Below, piece after piece: positions 16,409-26,134 of a stretch of 64,000 nucleotides of DNA. The DNA is taken from contig PALV01000011.1 in the NCBI GenBank assembly GCA_002706685.1, positions 1-64,000 on the forward strand, read 5' to 3'. Origin of the DNA: Gammaproteobacteria bacterium (lineage in GTDB: Bacteria; Pseudomonadota; Gammaproteobacteria; Pseudomonadales; Pseudohongiellaceae). Position numbers and translations under genes: made by a program. Each line of letters begins with the position of its first letter. Positions within the stretch are counted from its first letter, which is position 1. The notes below the pieces were generated by a model. That model ran no database searches and was not told the origin of the DNA. It was given only the letters and a program-made list of their open reading frames with translations.

Positions 16409-17623
16409 CTACAGCAGCTCGTACACATAATCGGCAACCTGTTGGTGTGCTATTTTGCGCTCACTCAGATAGTCATGCCGGTCGTAGATACCGATCACGC
16501 CCTGCAATTTGTGATTCAGACATCGCTCAGCAACATGTGGATGAACCTGTAGTTTAGACAACAAACTGCGAAAAGTCCTACGCAAATCGTGGATAGTAAA
16601 GTGCTCGATTTCCCCCATCCGGTTTGGTGGTTGAATTTTGCGGCCGGCCTCACGCCCAAACAGTTTGCTGATTGCTCTGTTAAGCGTGTCAGGGCCCATG
16701 TGAGGAATTTTGCTGCTGCGCCGCGCTGGGAAAACAAACTCAGATCCGAAGGATCTGTCGTGAAGTTCCTGCAACCATGAAACAGCTTGGGTAGGCAGAG
16801 GGATAGTAATAGCGGAGCCAGTTTTTGATCGGCTGGCTGGTAGGTGCCAAAGTTGGTCCTCCAGCTCGAATTCTGACCACATCGCTTCACATAGCTCAGA
16901 TTTTCGAACCCCCAAAACCAGAAACAAGCAGCAACACAAATAATTGTCGCGACCGAAACTTGCTCTGTGTTCTCGAAAAACTGCAAACACTGATTTTATT
17001 TCTGCAGGCGACAGATGCCGTCGGCGGGAGTTCTCAATGCCGCCAGCATCATTGACTGTGAATGGCGTTGCAGGGTTGTGAGAAACGAGCCCGAGTTTAA
17101 TGGCATGACGAAACAATTGTTTTGTGTAACCGAGCACATCATTTGCGACGGTTGGGCGGCCACTGGCATTAACTCGTTGAATAATCTCCCGGATGTCCAA
17201 AGAGCTTACGCCCTGGATTCGCATACGCCCGATCACCGGGGCGATGTCGTTTTCAAATAACCGTTTTGGGATCTGTGGATGTTTCAATCGCGGCTTGATG
17301 TCGTTGGTGTACCAGTCCGCGAATAAATCCTCGACGCTCTGAATGCCCGTCCATTCAGCTCGTTGCCTGGCCACGATTGGATCGGTACCACCCCGCACAT
17401 GTCGTTTTTGTAGCTCAGCCTCTGATCGTGCGTCAGCAAGTGTCAAATCCGACGTTTTGCCGATAGTCATTTGTCGGCGTTTACCAAGGGCGGTATATCG
17501 CAGCGCCCAATACGCCTCGCCGACCTCTGGCACGACGAGGTAAAGTCCGCGCCCATCCGCTTTTCTCACCGGCATACCGGCGCTGACTATGGATTTAACC
17601 TGTTTTGCCGTTAATGACCCCAT
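16409..17623 (-). CDS. P4-type (DUF4102) tyrosine integrase of the island
   Basis: A 404-aa site-specific recombinase. The N-terminal DUF4102 arm-binding domain (about 1-85: GRGLYLVV, WALRY, MTIGKTSDLTLADAR) is followed by the SAM-like core-binding domain (about 100-180) and the catalytic domain with VRKSEL (Arg, about 240), HDLRRT (about 346-351) and the Tyr nucleophile region IYDRHDYL (about 384-391). It is the outermost island gene, its start facing yicC, as expected for an integrase next to its attachment site. Length and domain order are normal, so it is probably functional. Confidence 0.92.
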   Translation of the reverse strand: MGSLTAKQVKSIVSAGMPVRKADGRGLYLVVPEVGEAYWALRYTALGKRRQMTIGKTSDLTLADARSEAELQKRHVRGGTDPIVARQRAEWTGIQSVEDLFADWYTNDIKPRLKHPQIPKRLFENDIAPVIGRMRIQGVSSLDIREIIQRVNASGRPTVANDVLGYTKQLFRHAIKLGLVSHNPATPFTVNDAGGIENSRRRHLSPAEIKSVFAVFREHRASFGRDNYLCCCLFLVLGVRKSELCEAMWSEFELEDQLWHLPASRSKTGSAITIPLPTQAVSWLQELHDRSFGSEFVFPARRSSKIPHMGPDTLNRAISKLFGREAGRKIQPPNRMGEIEHFTIHDLRRTFRSLLSKLQVHPHVAERCLNHKLQGVIGIYDRHDYLSERKIAHQQVADYVYELL

Positions 17624-17801
17624 TACGATCCCTTCAAATAGTACTCACCATTTGTAGTTATTGTAACTGCAAGGTAGTCACCAGTTAACTCACCATGAGA
17701 TTGGCACAGCCTGAGCTTCACTGAAACGACATGAAACAAAATAACTATTAAATATCAGCAATATATGAGGTAAATGGGTAGTATAGTGAGTCAAGATAAA
17801 C
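17624..17801. other. Candidate attachment region between integrase and yicC
   Basis: This 178-bp AT-rich spacer separates the integrase start from the 3' end of yicC. TCACCA occurs three times in direct orientation (17645, 17678, 17690), which could be arm-type integrase sites, and a GTGAGTCAAG stretch lies just before the yicC stop. The crossover core is probably at or near the yicC 3' end. The matching repeat at the other island end is not in the window, so the exact att core cannot be read. Confidence 0.45.
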
Positions 17802-18668
17802 TTACTCAATATTCTGGATCTGCTCGCGCATCTGTTCGATCAGTACCTTCAGTTCCACCGCATTCAGCGTGGTTTCGGCCACAATTGACTTGGATGACAG
17901 GGTGTTCGCCTCGCGGTTGAGCTCCTGCATCAGAAAATCCAGGCGCCGGCCGATGGGCTCTTTGCGGCCCAGCACGCGCTCCACTTCAGCCAGGTGGGTA
18001 TCCAGGCGATCGAGTTCCTCATCCACATCGGCCTTCTGGGCCAGCAGCACGGTTTCCTGTTCCAGGCGTGCTGGGTCGAGTTCCGTCTTGAAGGCATCAA
18101 GACGGCTGCGGATGTTGTCCTGCTGTCGCTGCAGAATCTCCGGCAGCCGTTCTCGCAGTGAGCTGACAATCTCGGCGATGGCAGTCAGGCGCTGGCGAAT
18201 CAGTCTGGCCAGCTCGTCGCCTTCACGCTGCCGCGCTTCGTTAAAATCGGTCAGGGTCTCCTGCAACAGCGCCAGTGCATCGCTTTGCATGCTGTCGGCA
18301 TCCAGCTCATGTTCCTGCATCACACCCGGCCAGCGCAGGATGTCCGCGACTGTCAGTGGGCGTGCATCGCTGATGACGGCACTGACCTGATCGCTCAGGG
18401 ATTTGAGATGCTGGACACGCTCAGTATTAAGGGCCTCCTGCACGGAGACATCCTCGCGCATCTGGTAGCGCAGCGCGCAATCTACCTTGCCGCGCGCGAT
18501 CGCCTTGCGCAGGGCGTCCCGTACACCGGGCTCAAGCGACTTGAATATCTCCGGTATGCGCAGGCCCGGTTCCAGGTAGCGATGATTGACGGAACGTATC
18601 TCCCAGCTCAGCGTGCCCCAGTCATATTCTTTTTGCTTCCTGGCGAAAGCCGTCATGCTGGCTACCAT
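17802..18668 (-). CDS. yicC: YicC family endoribonuclease
   Basis: A 288-aa protein of the YicC/YloC family, reported in E. coli to act in small-RNA turnover as an endoribonuclease. The N-terminus MVASMTAFAR and the C-terminal MREQIQNIE are family hallmarks, with the conserved GRRLDFLMQE..NREANTLSSK block near residues 230-250. The gene is full length even though the island lies at its 3' end, as expected if integration rebuilds the last codons. It is divergent from rph. Confidence 0.95.
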   Translation of the reverse strand: MVASMTAFARKQKEYDWGTLSWEIRSVNHRYLEPGLRIPEIFKSLEPGVRDALRKAIARGKVDCALRYQMREDVSVQEALNTERVQHLKSLSDQVSAVISDARPLTVADILRWPGVMQEHELDADSMQSDALALLQETLTDFNEARQREGDELARLIRQRLTAIAEIVSSLRERLPEILQRQQDNIRSRLDAFKTELDPARLEQETVLLAQKADVDEELDRLDTHLAEVERVLGRKEPIGRRLDFLMQELNREANTLSSKSIVAETTLNAVELKVLIEQMREQIQNIE

Positions 18669-18831
18669 AGTGTCCCCTTTGTTCCTGTGCGTGTTGCTGC
18701 TGTGTGCGAGCAGATTTACATCTGTCGTAAACGATCAAGTGTAACCCAATCGCACAAAGATCGACGAGTGCAATGCCGGGGGGAATGCGGGATAATCACA
18801 GGCCGAACATTCATCAGTATTTTGAGGTTAC

Positions 18832-19578
18832 ATGTCTGACACTATCCAGAATTCCGTTATCCGTCCCAGTCAGCGCGCTGCCGACCAGCTTCGCGAAATC
18901 CGCCTGACCCGCCGCTATACCAAACACGCCGAAGGCTCGGTGCTGGTTGAGTTTGGTGACACCAAGGTCATCTGTACCGCCAGTGTGGAGGAGGGAGTTC
19001 CGCGATTTCTGAAGGGAAGTGGCCAGGGTTGGGTTACTGCGGAATACGGCATGCTGCCGCGCTCCACCGGTTCACGGATGGATCGCGAGGCGGCACGTGG
19101 CAAGCAGAGCGGTCGCACACAGGAAATTCAGCGCCTTATTGGTCGCTCACTGCGAGCCGCTCTGGACATGTCACTGCTTGGCGAAAATACCATCAAACTG
19201 GATTGTGACGTGATTCAGGCCGATGGTGGCACACGTACGGCTTCCATCACGGGTGGCTGTGTGGCATTGCACGATGCAATCACTTTCATGCTTGAGAAAA
19301 AACTGATCAAGCAGAACCCGATCAAGCAGTTGATTGGCTCGGTTTCGGTTGGCATGTATCAGGGGATGCCTGTGCTGGATCTGGATTACGCTGAAGATTC
19401 AAACGCCGAGACCGATATGAATGTTGTAATGAACGATGCAGGACGCTTTATCGAAGTACAGGGGACCGCCGAAGACGGCGATTATGACTTTGAACAATTA
19501 CAGCAGATGATCGGCCTGGCGCAAAAAGGAATTGCCGAATTGATTGTGAAGCAAAAGCAGGCGCTGGGGCTGGCATGA
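18832..19578 (+). CDS. rph: RNase PH
   Basis: A 248-aa phosphorolytic 3'-5' exoribonuclease that trims tRNA 3' ends. The start [28 protein letters not shown] (about 65-76), the [14 protein letters not shown] block (about 92-105) and [13 protein letters not shown] (about 120-132) are conserved. GAGG precedes the ATG. Upstream of pyrE and probably cotranscribed with it, as in many gammaproteobacteria. Confidence 0.96.
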   Translation: MSDTIQNSVIRPSQRAADQLREIRLTRRYTKHAEGSVLVEFGDTKVICTASVEEGVPRFLKGSGQGWVTAEYGMLPRSTGSRMDREAARGKQSGRTQEIQRLIGRSLRAALDMSLLGENTIKLDCDVIQADGGTRTASITGGCVALHDAITFMLEKKLIKQNPIKQLIGSVSVGMYQGMPVLDLDYAEDSNAETDMNVVMNDAGRFIEVQGTAEDGDYDFEQLQQMIGLAQKGIAELIVKQKQALGLA

Positions 19579-19601
19579 GCGACACACACGAGGAACAGGA
19601 G

Positions 19602-20255
19602 ATGACTCTGAAACCGTATCAAATGCGTTTTCTGGAGTACGCGATAGAGCATAACATCCTGAAGTTCGGAGAGTTCACGCTTAAGTCCGGGCGAGTGAGC
19701 CCTTACTTTTTTAATGCGGGTCTGTTCAATACCGGTGAGGCACTGGCCTTTATAGGAAGCTGCTACGCAAGCATGCTGGCCAGTTGTGGCCTTGACTATG
19801 ACCTGTTGTTTGGGCCGGCCTACAAGGGCATTCCGCTGGTCTCAGTGTCGGCAGCGGCCCTGGCATCCGAGCATGGCATCAACAAGCCCTACAGCTTTAA
19901 CCGCAAAGAGGCTAAAGCTCACGGTGAAGGCGGCAACATCGTTGGATCACCGCTGCAGGGCAGAGTAATGATAGTTGATGATGTGATTACCGCCGGGACG
20001 GCGATTCGCGAAGTCATGACCATGATCAGACAGGCAGATGCCAAACCGGCCGGCATTCTGGTTGCCCTGGACAGGCAGGAGCGCGGCCAGGGCGAACTGT
20101 CGGCCATTCAGGAAATCGAGAAGGAATATCATGTTCCGGTGATGAGTCTGATCAATCTGAACCAGATCATGGATTTTCTGCGTTATCAGGACGAAGAAGA
20201 GCTCAAGGCCTTCCTGCCGGCTATTCGCAACTACCGCCAGCGCTACGGGGTGTAA
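19602..20255 (+). CDS. pyrE: Orotate phosphoribosyltransferase
   Basis: A 217-aa enzyme joining orotate and PRPP to give OMP in pyrimidine synthesis. [21 protein letters not shown] (about 20-40, the family signature region), [10 protein letters not shown] (about 70) and the PRPP loop [13 protein letters not shown] (about 120-132) are visible. The ATG at 19602 matches the usual N-terminus (M-x-KPYQ) with GAGG 8 nt upstream; a frame from 19575 that overlaps the rph stop would add nine residues. Confidence 0.95.
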   Translation: MTLKPYQMRFLEYAIEHNILKFGEFTLKSGRVSPYFFNAGLFNTGEALAFIGSCYASMLASCGLDYDLLFGPAYKGIPLVSVSAAALASEHGINKPYSFNRKEAKAHGEGGNIVGSPLQGRVMIVDDVITAGTAIREVMTMIRQADAKPAGILVALDRQERGQGELSAIQEIEKEYHVPVMSLINLNQIMDFLRYQDEEELKAFLPAIRNYRQRYGV

Positions 20256-20263
20256 CGCTGGCG
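20235..20263. terminator. GC-rich hairpin between convergent pyrE and slmA
   Basis: CGCCAGCG (20235-20242) and CGCTGGCG (20256-20263) form a perfect 8-bp stem around a 13-nt loop that contains the pyrE stop. There is no clear T run on either side, so it is only a weak terminator candidate or an RNA 3'-end stabiliser. Confidence 0.4.
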
Positions 20264-20275
20264 CGGGCTGGTATT

Positions 20276-20943
20276 CTAGAAGTTGTATGGGCTGGGATTG
20301 GCAGTGGCCTCATTAAACGGCTGCAGCAGGTTCTGCTGCAGGTAGTGCCACTGCTCGTCCCAGTGCTCAGTCGGCTTGCGGCTGAATTCGCTGCGAACAA
20401 ACTGGACCAGGCGGCCTTCAGCGGCGGACAGCAGCAGGTTTGCCAGAACCGCAGGTGAGACCGGCGGTTTAAGATTCTCGCGAATCTGCGCTTCCCGCAA
20501 TACCTGCTTGAGCTGCGCTTCCAGCCGGTCAAACAACTGGCTGATGCGTGCTCTGAGCCGATCTGTTTCTCCAGTCAATGCGTCTCCGACCAGCAGCCGG
20601 GTCATCCCTGGATTCTTTTCCGCAAACGTCACCAGCAGGGTCAGAATCTTCTCGCAGCGCTCAGCGGTAGTCAGTTCGTCCTGCAGGATGCGGCTGATGC
20701 GTGTGAACAGCGTGTCTTCAATAAACTTGATAAGCCCTTCAAACATGCGCGCCTTGCTGGGAAAGTGCCGGTAAAGCGCGGCCTCGGAAACGCCCACCTC
20801 TCTCGCCAGAGCTGCTGTGGTAATGCGGGCGCCAGGGCCTGACTCCAGCATTTGCGCCAGAGACTGCAGAATCTGTTCCTTGCGGGATGTTTTTTTGGCA
20901 GCTCTGGAGCCGGCGTCTCTGGTCTGCGCAGCGGGTGTATTCA

Positions 20944-20944
<1 letters not shown>
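20276..20944 (-). CDS. slmA: Nucleoid occlusion factor SlmA
   Basis: A 222-aa TetR-fold DNA-binding protein that blocks FtsZ ring assembly over the chromosome. The helix-turn-helix is at about 38-66 ([21 protein letters not shown]), and [15 protein letters not shown] follows as in SlmA. The N-terminal extension is basic. Its start overlaps the argB stop by one base (TGATG), with GGAG about 10 nt upstream. Confidence 0.93.
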
Positions 20945-21873
<929 letters not shown>

Positions 21874-21924
21874 TCAATTCGTTGGATTACAAGAGTTTGG
21901 CAGTATATAACGACTTACTGCGTT

Positions 21925-23424
21925 TTAAAAATCAGGCTGTCTGTCAGCGATGGTCAGGAGCGGGAATTCCAGGATAGGGTCAACTCGCTGCAGCAGGGCC
22001 CGGAATTCACCCTGAATGCGCTGCATGACATCTTCTGTCTCGGCCTCAAAGCGCAGCAGCAGGGCGGGCGTGGTGTTGGAAGCGCGAACCAGCCCCCAGC
22101 CCCGATCAAAGTCAGCCCGAATGCCATCAAGCCGGTTTACACGCGCTCCAGGAAAATCCGCCAGCCGTTCAAGACGGGCCATCAGTTCGAATTTGTGAGA
22201 CTCATCGACCTCAATTCTGATTTCCGGGGTCACCAGGCTGGTAGGCAGGGACTGCAACAGCGCATCCGATGTAGCAGTACCCGCGGCCAGGATTTCCATA
22301 AATCTTGCTGCGGTGTAGAGACCATCGTCGTATCCGAACCATCGGTCCTTTATGAACACATGGGCCGAAAACTCGCCGCCCACAACCGCGCCAGTCTCCT
22401 GCATCCTGTGTTTCATGAAAGAGTGGCCGCTGCGGCTCATCACCGGTTCGCCACCACAGTGCTGAATGCGATTGATCAGCAGGCTGCTGCATTTTACATC
22501 AAACACCACGCTGGGCTTGCGGTCTTCGGCGGCCGCGCAATAGCCGGGCACAATATGATCGACCAGTAACATCAACAGGCGATCCGTGTCCATGACCCGG
22601 CCCTGATCAGTGACCAGAACCACCCGGTCACCATCGCCGTCCAGAGCAACTCCCAGATCTGCTGAGTGAGTCTTCACTTGCGCCACCAGGTCTTTTAAAT
22701 TGCCGTTGATGGTTGGGTCCGGGTGGTGGTTTGGGAAGGTGCCATCCAGCTGGCAGTACAGCTCAATGACCTCACAACCAAGGGCTCGATACAGCGAGGG
22801 GGCGACCAGGCCCGGTACTGCATTTCCACAATCAACAACCACACGCAGGGGCCGCTTGAGCTTTATGTCCTGACAGATACGATCGATATACGCTGGCATG
22901 ATGTCCAGCACGCGCCGGGACCCTCGCGGCAGATTGGACCCACGCACCTTGTCGGGTCGTCTGGCGAGAAAGTTGGCCTGCTCGCGAATGCCCTGTATCT
23001 CCTCAGGGTTCAGACAGCTGCGATCACGCACGATCTTGATACCATTATAGTCCGCCGGATTGTGGCTGGCAGTCAGCATCACGCCGGAATGGCAATCGGT
23101 GGTGTGGGTCGCGAAATACAGCAATGGTGTGGGTATGGTGCCAAGATCAATGATGTGGCATCCGCTGTCGAGGATGCCCTCGCTGAGGGCTGCGGACAGG
23201 ATCGGGCTGGACAGGCGGCCGTCGGCGCCAAACAGGATTTCGTTGTGACCATTGCTTTGCGCCAGATAACCAATAGCCTGGCCGATGACACGAATATTTT
23301 CTTTTGTCAGATCACGGCCAACGATGCCACGAATATCGTATGCCCGAAACATTCTGTCGGGTAACACACAGCTGCCTGATTCCTGTGCCATGTCAGACTG
23401 CTGTGCCTGCTTTTGTAGTGGCAT
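21925..23424 (-). CDS. algC: Phosphomannomutase/phosphoglucomutase
   Basis: An enzyme of up to 499 aa interconverting hexose 1- and 6-phosphates for polysaccharide and LPS precursors. FRAYDIRG (start of domain 1), the phosphoserine loop TASHNP (about 118-123), the metal site DGDGDR (about 258-263), GEFSAH (about 345) and the phosphate-binding RASNTTP (about 453-459) are all present. Two starts are possible: 23424 with AAGGAG 7 nt upstream inside coaBC, or 23391 just after the coaBC stop. The order coaBC-algC lacks the dut gene usually found between them. Confidence 0.94.
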   Translation of the reverse strand: MPLQKQAQQSDMAQESGSCVLPDRMFRAYDIRGIVGRDLTKENIRVIGQAIGYLAQSNGHNEILFGADGRLSSPILSAALSEGILDSGCHIIDLGTIPTPLLYFATHTTDCHSGVMLTASHNPADYNGIKIVRDRSCLNPEEIQGIREQANFLARRPDKVRGSNLPRGSRRVLDIMPAYIDRICQDIKLKRPLRVVVDCGNAVPGLVAPSLYRALGCEVIELYCQLDGTFPNHHPDPTINGNLKDLVAQVKTHSADLGVALDGDGDRVVLVTDQGRVMDTDRLLMLLVDHIVPGYCAAAEDRKPSVVFDVKCSSLLINRIQHCGGEPVMSRSGHSFMKHRMQETGAVVGGEFSAHVFIKDRWFGYDDGLYTAARFMEILAAGTATSDALLQSLPTSLVTPEIRIEVDESHKFELMARLERLADFPGARVNRLDGIRADFDRGWGLVRASNTTPALLLRFEAETEDVMQRIQGEFRALLQRVDPILEFPLLTIADRQPDF

Positions 23425-24631
23425 CCAGCCGCTCCTTGATCAACGCAAGCATGTGCCTTGCTATCAGGTGCTTGTTGCCCGGTCCCAGTGAGTGCTGGTT
23501 TGTCCCATCGTCAGCGGGCCATAGGGCTGTCGCCGCAATGGAGTCGCTATTGAAGGTCGCGGTGGCGTCATTGGCAAACAGCAGGTCCAGCTTTTTGCGC
23601 TTCAGTTTGTCTTCCCCGTGCTCGAGCAGCTGCTGAGTTTCGGCGGCAAACCCCACCATAAACGGACGGGTCTCAAGTGCGGCAATCGTGCTGATGATGT
23701 CTGGATTGCGGACCAGCTCCAGTTGCAGCGTATCTGCGTTTTTCTTGATTTTGTGTGGTTGCTGTTTGGCTACCCGGTAATCGGCGACAGCTGCCACACC
23801 TATAAACACATCAGTTTCAGTTGCGGCTGCCAGTGATGCATCCAGCATCTGCCGGGCGCTGACAACGTTGACGACTTGCGCACGCTCGGGCGGGGCGAGG
23901 GTCACCGGCCCACTGATCAGTGTGACGCGCGCACCCAACTGAATTGCCTCGGTGGCCAGTGCATAGGCCATTTTCCCGGAGCTGTGATTGCTGATGAATC
24001 TGACAGGGTCGATGGCTTCTCGCGTTGGACCAGCAGTAATGGTCAGATGCAGACCACTGAGTATGCCTGTGTCGAACAGTTCCGCGCAGGCTGTCGCCAG
24101 GTCGACTGGCTCCAGCATCCTGCCGGGACCCACATCGCCGCAGGCCTGAGATCCGGCGGCAGGCCCGAGTACCGTATATCCACGTTGCGTCAGCGTGGCC
24201 AGGTTGTCCTGGGTAGCCTGATTAAGCCACATGCCCTGATTCATGGCGGGTGCGACAGCAATCGGCGCCTTGCTCGCCAGTAACAGCGTGGTGAGCAGGT
24301 CATCGGCGTGTCCGCGTGTGGCTCGCGCCAGGAAATCAGCGCTGGCCGGAGCGACCAGAATGAGATCAGGCCAGCGTGCCAGTTCGATATGGCCCATGCC
24401 AGCCTCGGCGTCGGCATCCAGCAGATCCAGGTGAACACGGTGGCCTGAAAGCGCCTGCATGGTCAGCGGCGTGATGAACTCGGTGGCAGCCCGCGTCATG
24501 ACGACGCGCACTTCGGCGCCGGCCTTGGTGAACAATCGCGTCAGCTCCGCGCATTTATAGGCAGCTATACCGCCCGTCAGTCCAAGCAGGATGCGCTTGT
24601 TGGCCAGCGTTGCCAGCGGGTTTTTCAGCAT
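23393..24631 (-). CDS. coaBC: Bifunctional phosphopantothenoylcysteine decarboxylase/synthetase
   Basis: A 412-aa CoA-synthesis enzyme: the N-terminal flavodoxin-like CoaC domain (about 1-185; LGLTGGIAAYK, LVAPASADF, PAMNQGMW with the active Asn, and the Cys-containing lid SQACGDVGPGRM) and the C-terminal CoaB domain (about 190-400; TAGPTREAIDPVRFISNHSSGKMAYALA, IKKNADTLQLELVRNPDI). It overlaps or abuts algC. Confidence 0.95.
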   Translation of the reverse strand: MLKNPLATLANKRILLGLTGGIAAYKCAELTRLFTKAGAEVRVVMTRAATEFITPLTMQALSGHRVHLDLLDADAEAGMGHIELARWPDLILVAPASADFLARATRGHADDLLTTLLLASKAPIAVAPAMNQGMWLNQATQDNLATLTQRGYTVLGPAAGSQACGDVGPGRMLEPVDLATACAELFDTGILSGLHLTITAGPTREAIDPVRFISNHSSGKMAYALATEAIQLGARVTLISGPVTLAPPERAQVVNVVSARQMLDASLAAATETDVFIGVAAVADYRVAKQQPHKIKKNADTLQLELVRNPDIISTIAALETRPFMVGFAAETQQLLEHGEDKLKRKKLDLLFANDATATFNSDSIAATALWPADDGTNQHSLGPGNKHLIARHMLALIKERLDATTKAGTAV

Positions 24632-24777
24632 AGCCGATTTCCATTCGCGGAGAGTATGAGGTGCATTCTATGCAAGCGGGCACCCCAGCGGCAAGGCGAG
24701 CGCGAAACCGGGGTGCTATAACCCTAGGGTGGTGACATCGCAACGCACATTTTCCAGGGACAGGAGAAAAGGACAAC

Positions 24778-25452
24778 GTGGGAATCAAGGACTGGCCCGC
24801 TGGCGAGCGGCCACGGGAAAAACTATTGGCGGATGGCCCCTCCGGTCTGTCAGATGCGGAGCTGTTGGCCGTGCTGCTGCGAACCGGTACACGGGGACAA
24901 ACAGCGCTCGATGTAGCCAGGCGACTGCTGGTTGAGTTTGGCAGTCTGTCGGCGATCCTGACGGCCACGCTGGATGAGTTTTGCAGCAGTGATGGCCTGG
25001 GGCCAGGCAAATACGGGCAGTTTCAGGCTGTTCTGGAGCTGGCGCGACGCTATATGGCAGAGCGGCTGATGGAAGCCGACGCCCTGACCAATTCAGAATT
25101 GACGCGCGATTATCTTCGGGCCAGGATGCGCGACTACCCGCATGAGGTTTTTGCATGCCTTTATCTGGATAATCAGCATCGCGTGACGGCAATGGAAGAG
25201 CTGTTTAAAGGCACTATCGATGGGGCTGCAGTCTATCCGCGTGAGGTGGTCAAACGCTGTCTGCACAATAACGCCGCAGCGGTCATATTCGCTCATAACC
25301 ACCCCTCTGGCCTGGCGGAACCTAGCCAGGCGGACATTGCCATCACCAATCGACTGAAGCTGGCGCTAAACACCATTGATGTCCGGGTGCTCGATCATGT
25401 TGTGGTAGGTCGCGGGGAGGTTGTCTCATTCGCAGAGAGAGGGCTGCTGTGA
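24778..25452 (+). CDS. radC: RadC family JAB-domain protein
   Basis: A 224-aa protein with an N-terminal UPF0758 helix-hairpin-helix part (about 1-75; [12 protein letters not shown]) and a JAB/MPN domain whose zinc motif is HNHPSG (about 176-181), preceded by the upstream Glu in the FKGTIDGA block. Despite the name, its role in DNA repair is disputed. It starts at GTG with AAGGA 5 nt upstream and is divergent from coaBC. Confidence 0.93.
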   Translation: MGIKDWPAGERPREKLLADGPSGLSDAELLAVLLRTGTRGQTALDVARRLLVEFGSLSAILTATLDEFCSSDGLGPGKYGQFQAVLELARRYMAERLMEADALTNSELTRDYLRARMRDYPHEVFACLYLDNQHRVTAMEELFKGTIDGAAVYPREVVKRCLHNNAAAVIFAHNHPSGLAEPSQADIAITNRLKLALNTIDVRVLDHVVVGRGEVVSFAERGLL

Positions 25453-25486
25453 CGATGCTGCTGTCGCTAGAAATAGCCGAAATAAG

Positions 25487-25515
25487 TTGCCTTTGAGTAG
25501 CCGTTTTGGTATAAA
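25487..25515 (+). promoter_or_regulatory. Sigma-70-type promoter for rpmB-rpmG
   Basis: TTGCCT (25487-25492) and TATAAA (25510-25515) are separated by exactly 17 bp, 45 bp before the rpmB start. The hexamers are close to consensus. No other promoter of this quality was noticed nearby. Confidence 0.65.
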
Positions 25516-25560
25516 TCGCGGCTCAAATTTTTCTGCACGGGTTTGTAACGAGGCAAGATC

Positions 25561-25797
25561 ATGTCCAACGTATGTATGGTAACCGGCAAAAAGCCGATTA
25601 CAGGCAACAATGTTTCTCACGCGCACAACAAGACACGTCGTCGTTTTGTGCCAAATATCCAGACACACCGTTTCTGGGTTGAGTCCGAGAAGCGTTTTGT
25701 GAAACTGAAAGTATCAACCAAAGGTATGCGTACTATCGACAAGAAGGGCATCGATGCCGTTCTGACCGATATCCGTGCCAATGGCGTTAAAATTTAA
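25561..25797 (+). CDS. rpmB: Ribosomal protein L28
   Basis: A 78-aa large-subunit protein: [25 protein letters not shown] and [16 protein letters not shown] are diagnostic. It is followed after 29 nt by rpmG, the usual rpmBG operon. Confidence 0.97.
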   Translation: MSNVCMVTGKKPITGNNVSHAHNKTRRRFVPNIQTHRFWVESEKRFVKLKVSTKGMRTIDKKGIDAVLTDIRANGVKI

Positions 25798-25826
25798 ACA
25801 TTTCCGGATTCAGGTGGTAATCAGCC

Positions 25827-25982
25827 ATGCGCGATAAAATCAAACTGGTTTCTTCTGCAGGTACCGGTCACTTCTATACAACTGACAAGAACAAGCGTAC
25901 TACGCCAGACAAGATCGAAATCAAAAAATTCGATCCAGTAGTTCGCAAGCACGTCATGTACAAAGAAGCCAAGATCAAGTAA
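25827..25982 (+). CDS. rpmG: Ribosomal protein L33
   Basis: A 51-aa protein ([17 protein letters not shown]..., ending VMYKEAKIK). The residues are typical of the zinc-independent L33 form: the Cys pairs of the zinc-ribbon paralogue are absent. A ribosome-binding site AGGTGG precedes the ATG. It is cotranscribed with rpmB. Confidence 0.96.
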   Translation: MRDKIKLVSSAGTGHFYTTDKNKRTTPDKIEIKKFDPVVRKHVMYKEAKIK

Positions 25983-26045
25983 TACCTTTGCCGTCGCGTC
26001 CTGCGACGGGCAGCAATCAACCGCTGCGAAGGCCTCCGTTACAAA

Positions 26046-26078
26046 AACACCCGGTCGACATCATGTCTACCGGGTGTT
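26046..26078. terminator. Strong bidirectional hairpin terminator between rpmG and the RAYT gene
   Basis: AACACCCGGT (26046-26055) and ACCGGGTGTT (26069-26078) form a perfect 10-bp stem with an inner 5-bp GACAT/ATGTC extension. On the minus strand it is followed by a TTTTTGT run, so it best ends the RAYT transcript; on the plus strand it probably also ends rpmBG. Confidence 0.8.
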
Positions 26079-26134
26079 CCCGTTTCTGGACCACAAGAGG
26101 TCAATCGACGCCATTCGTGCGGCGATAAATCTGC

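Noticed and set aside
17624..17801. tRNA gene as the integration target
   Set aside because: No cloverleaf-like sequence was found near the integrase; yicC is the neighbour.
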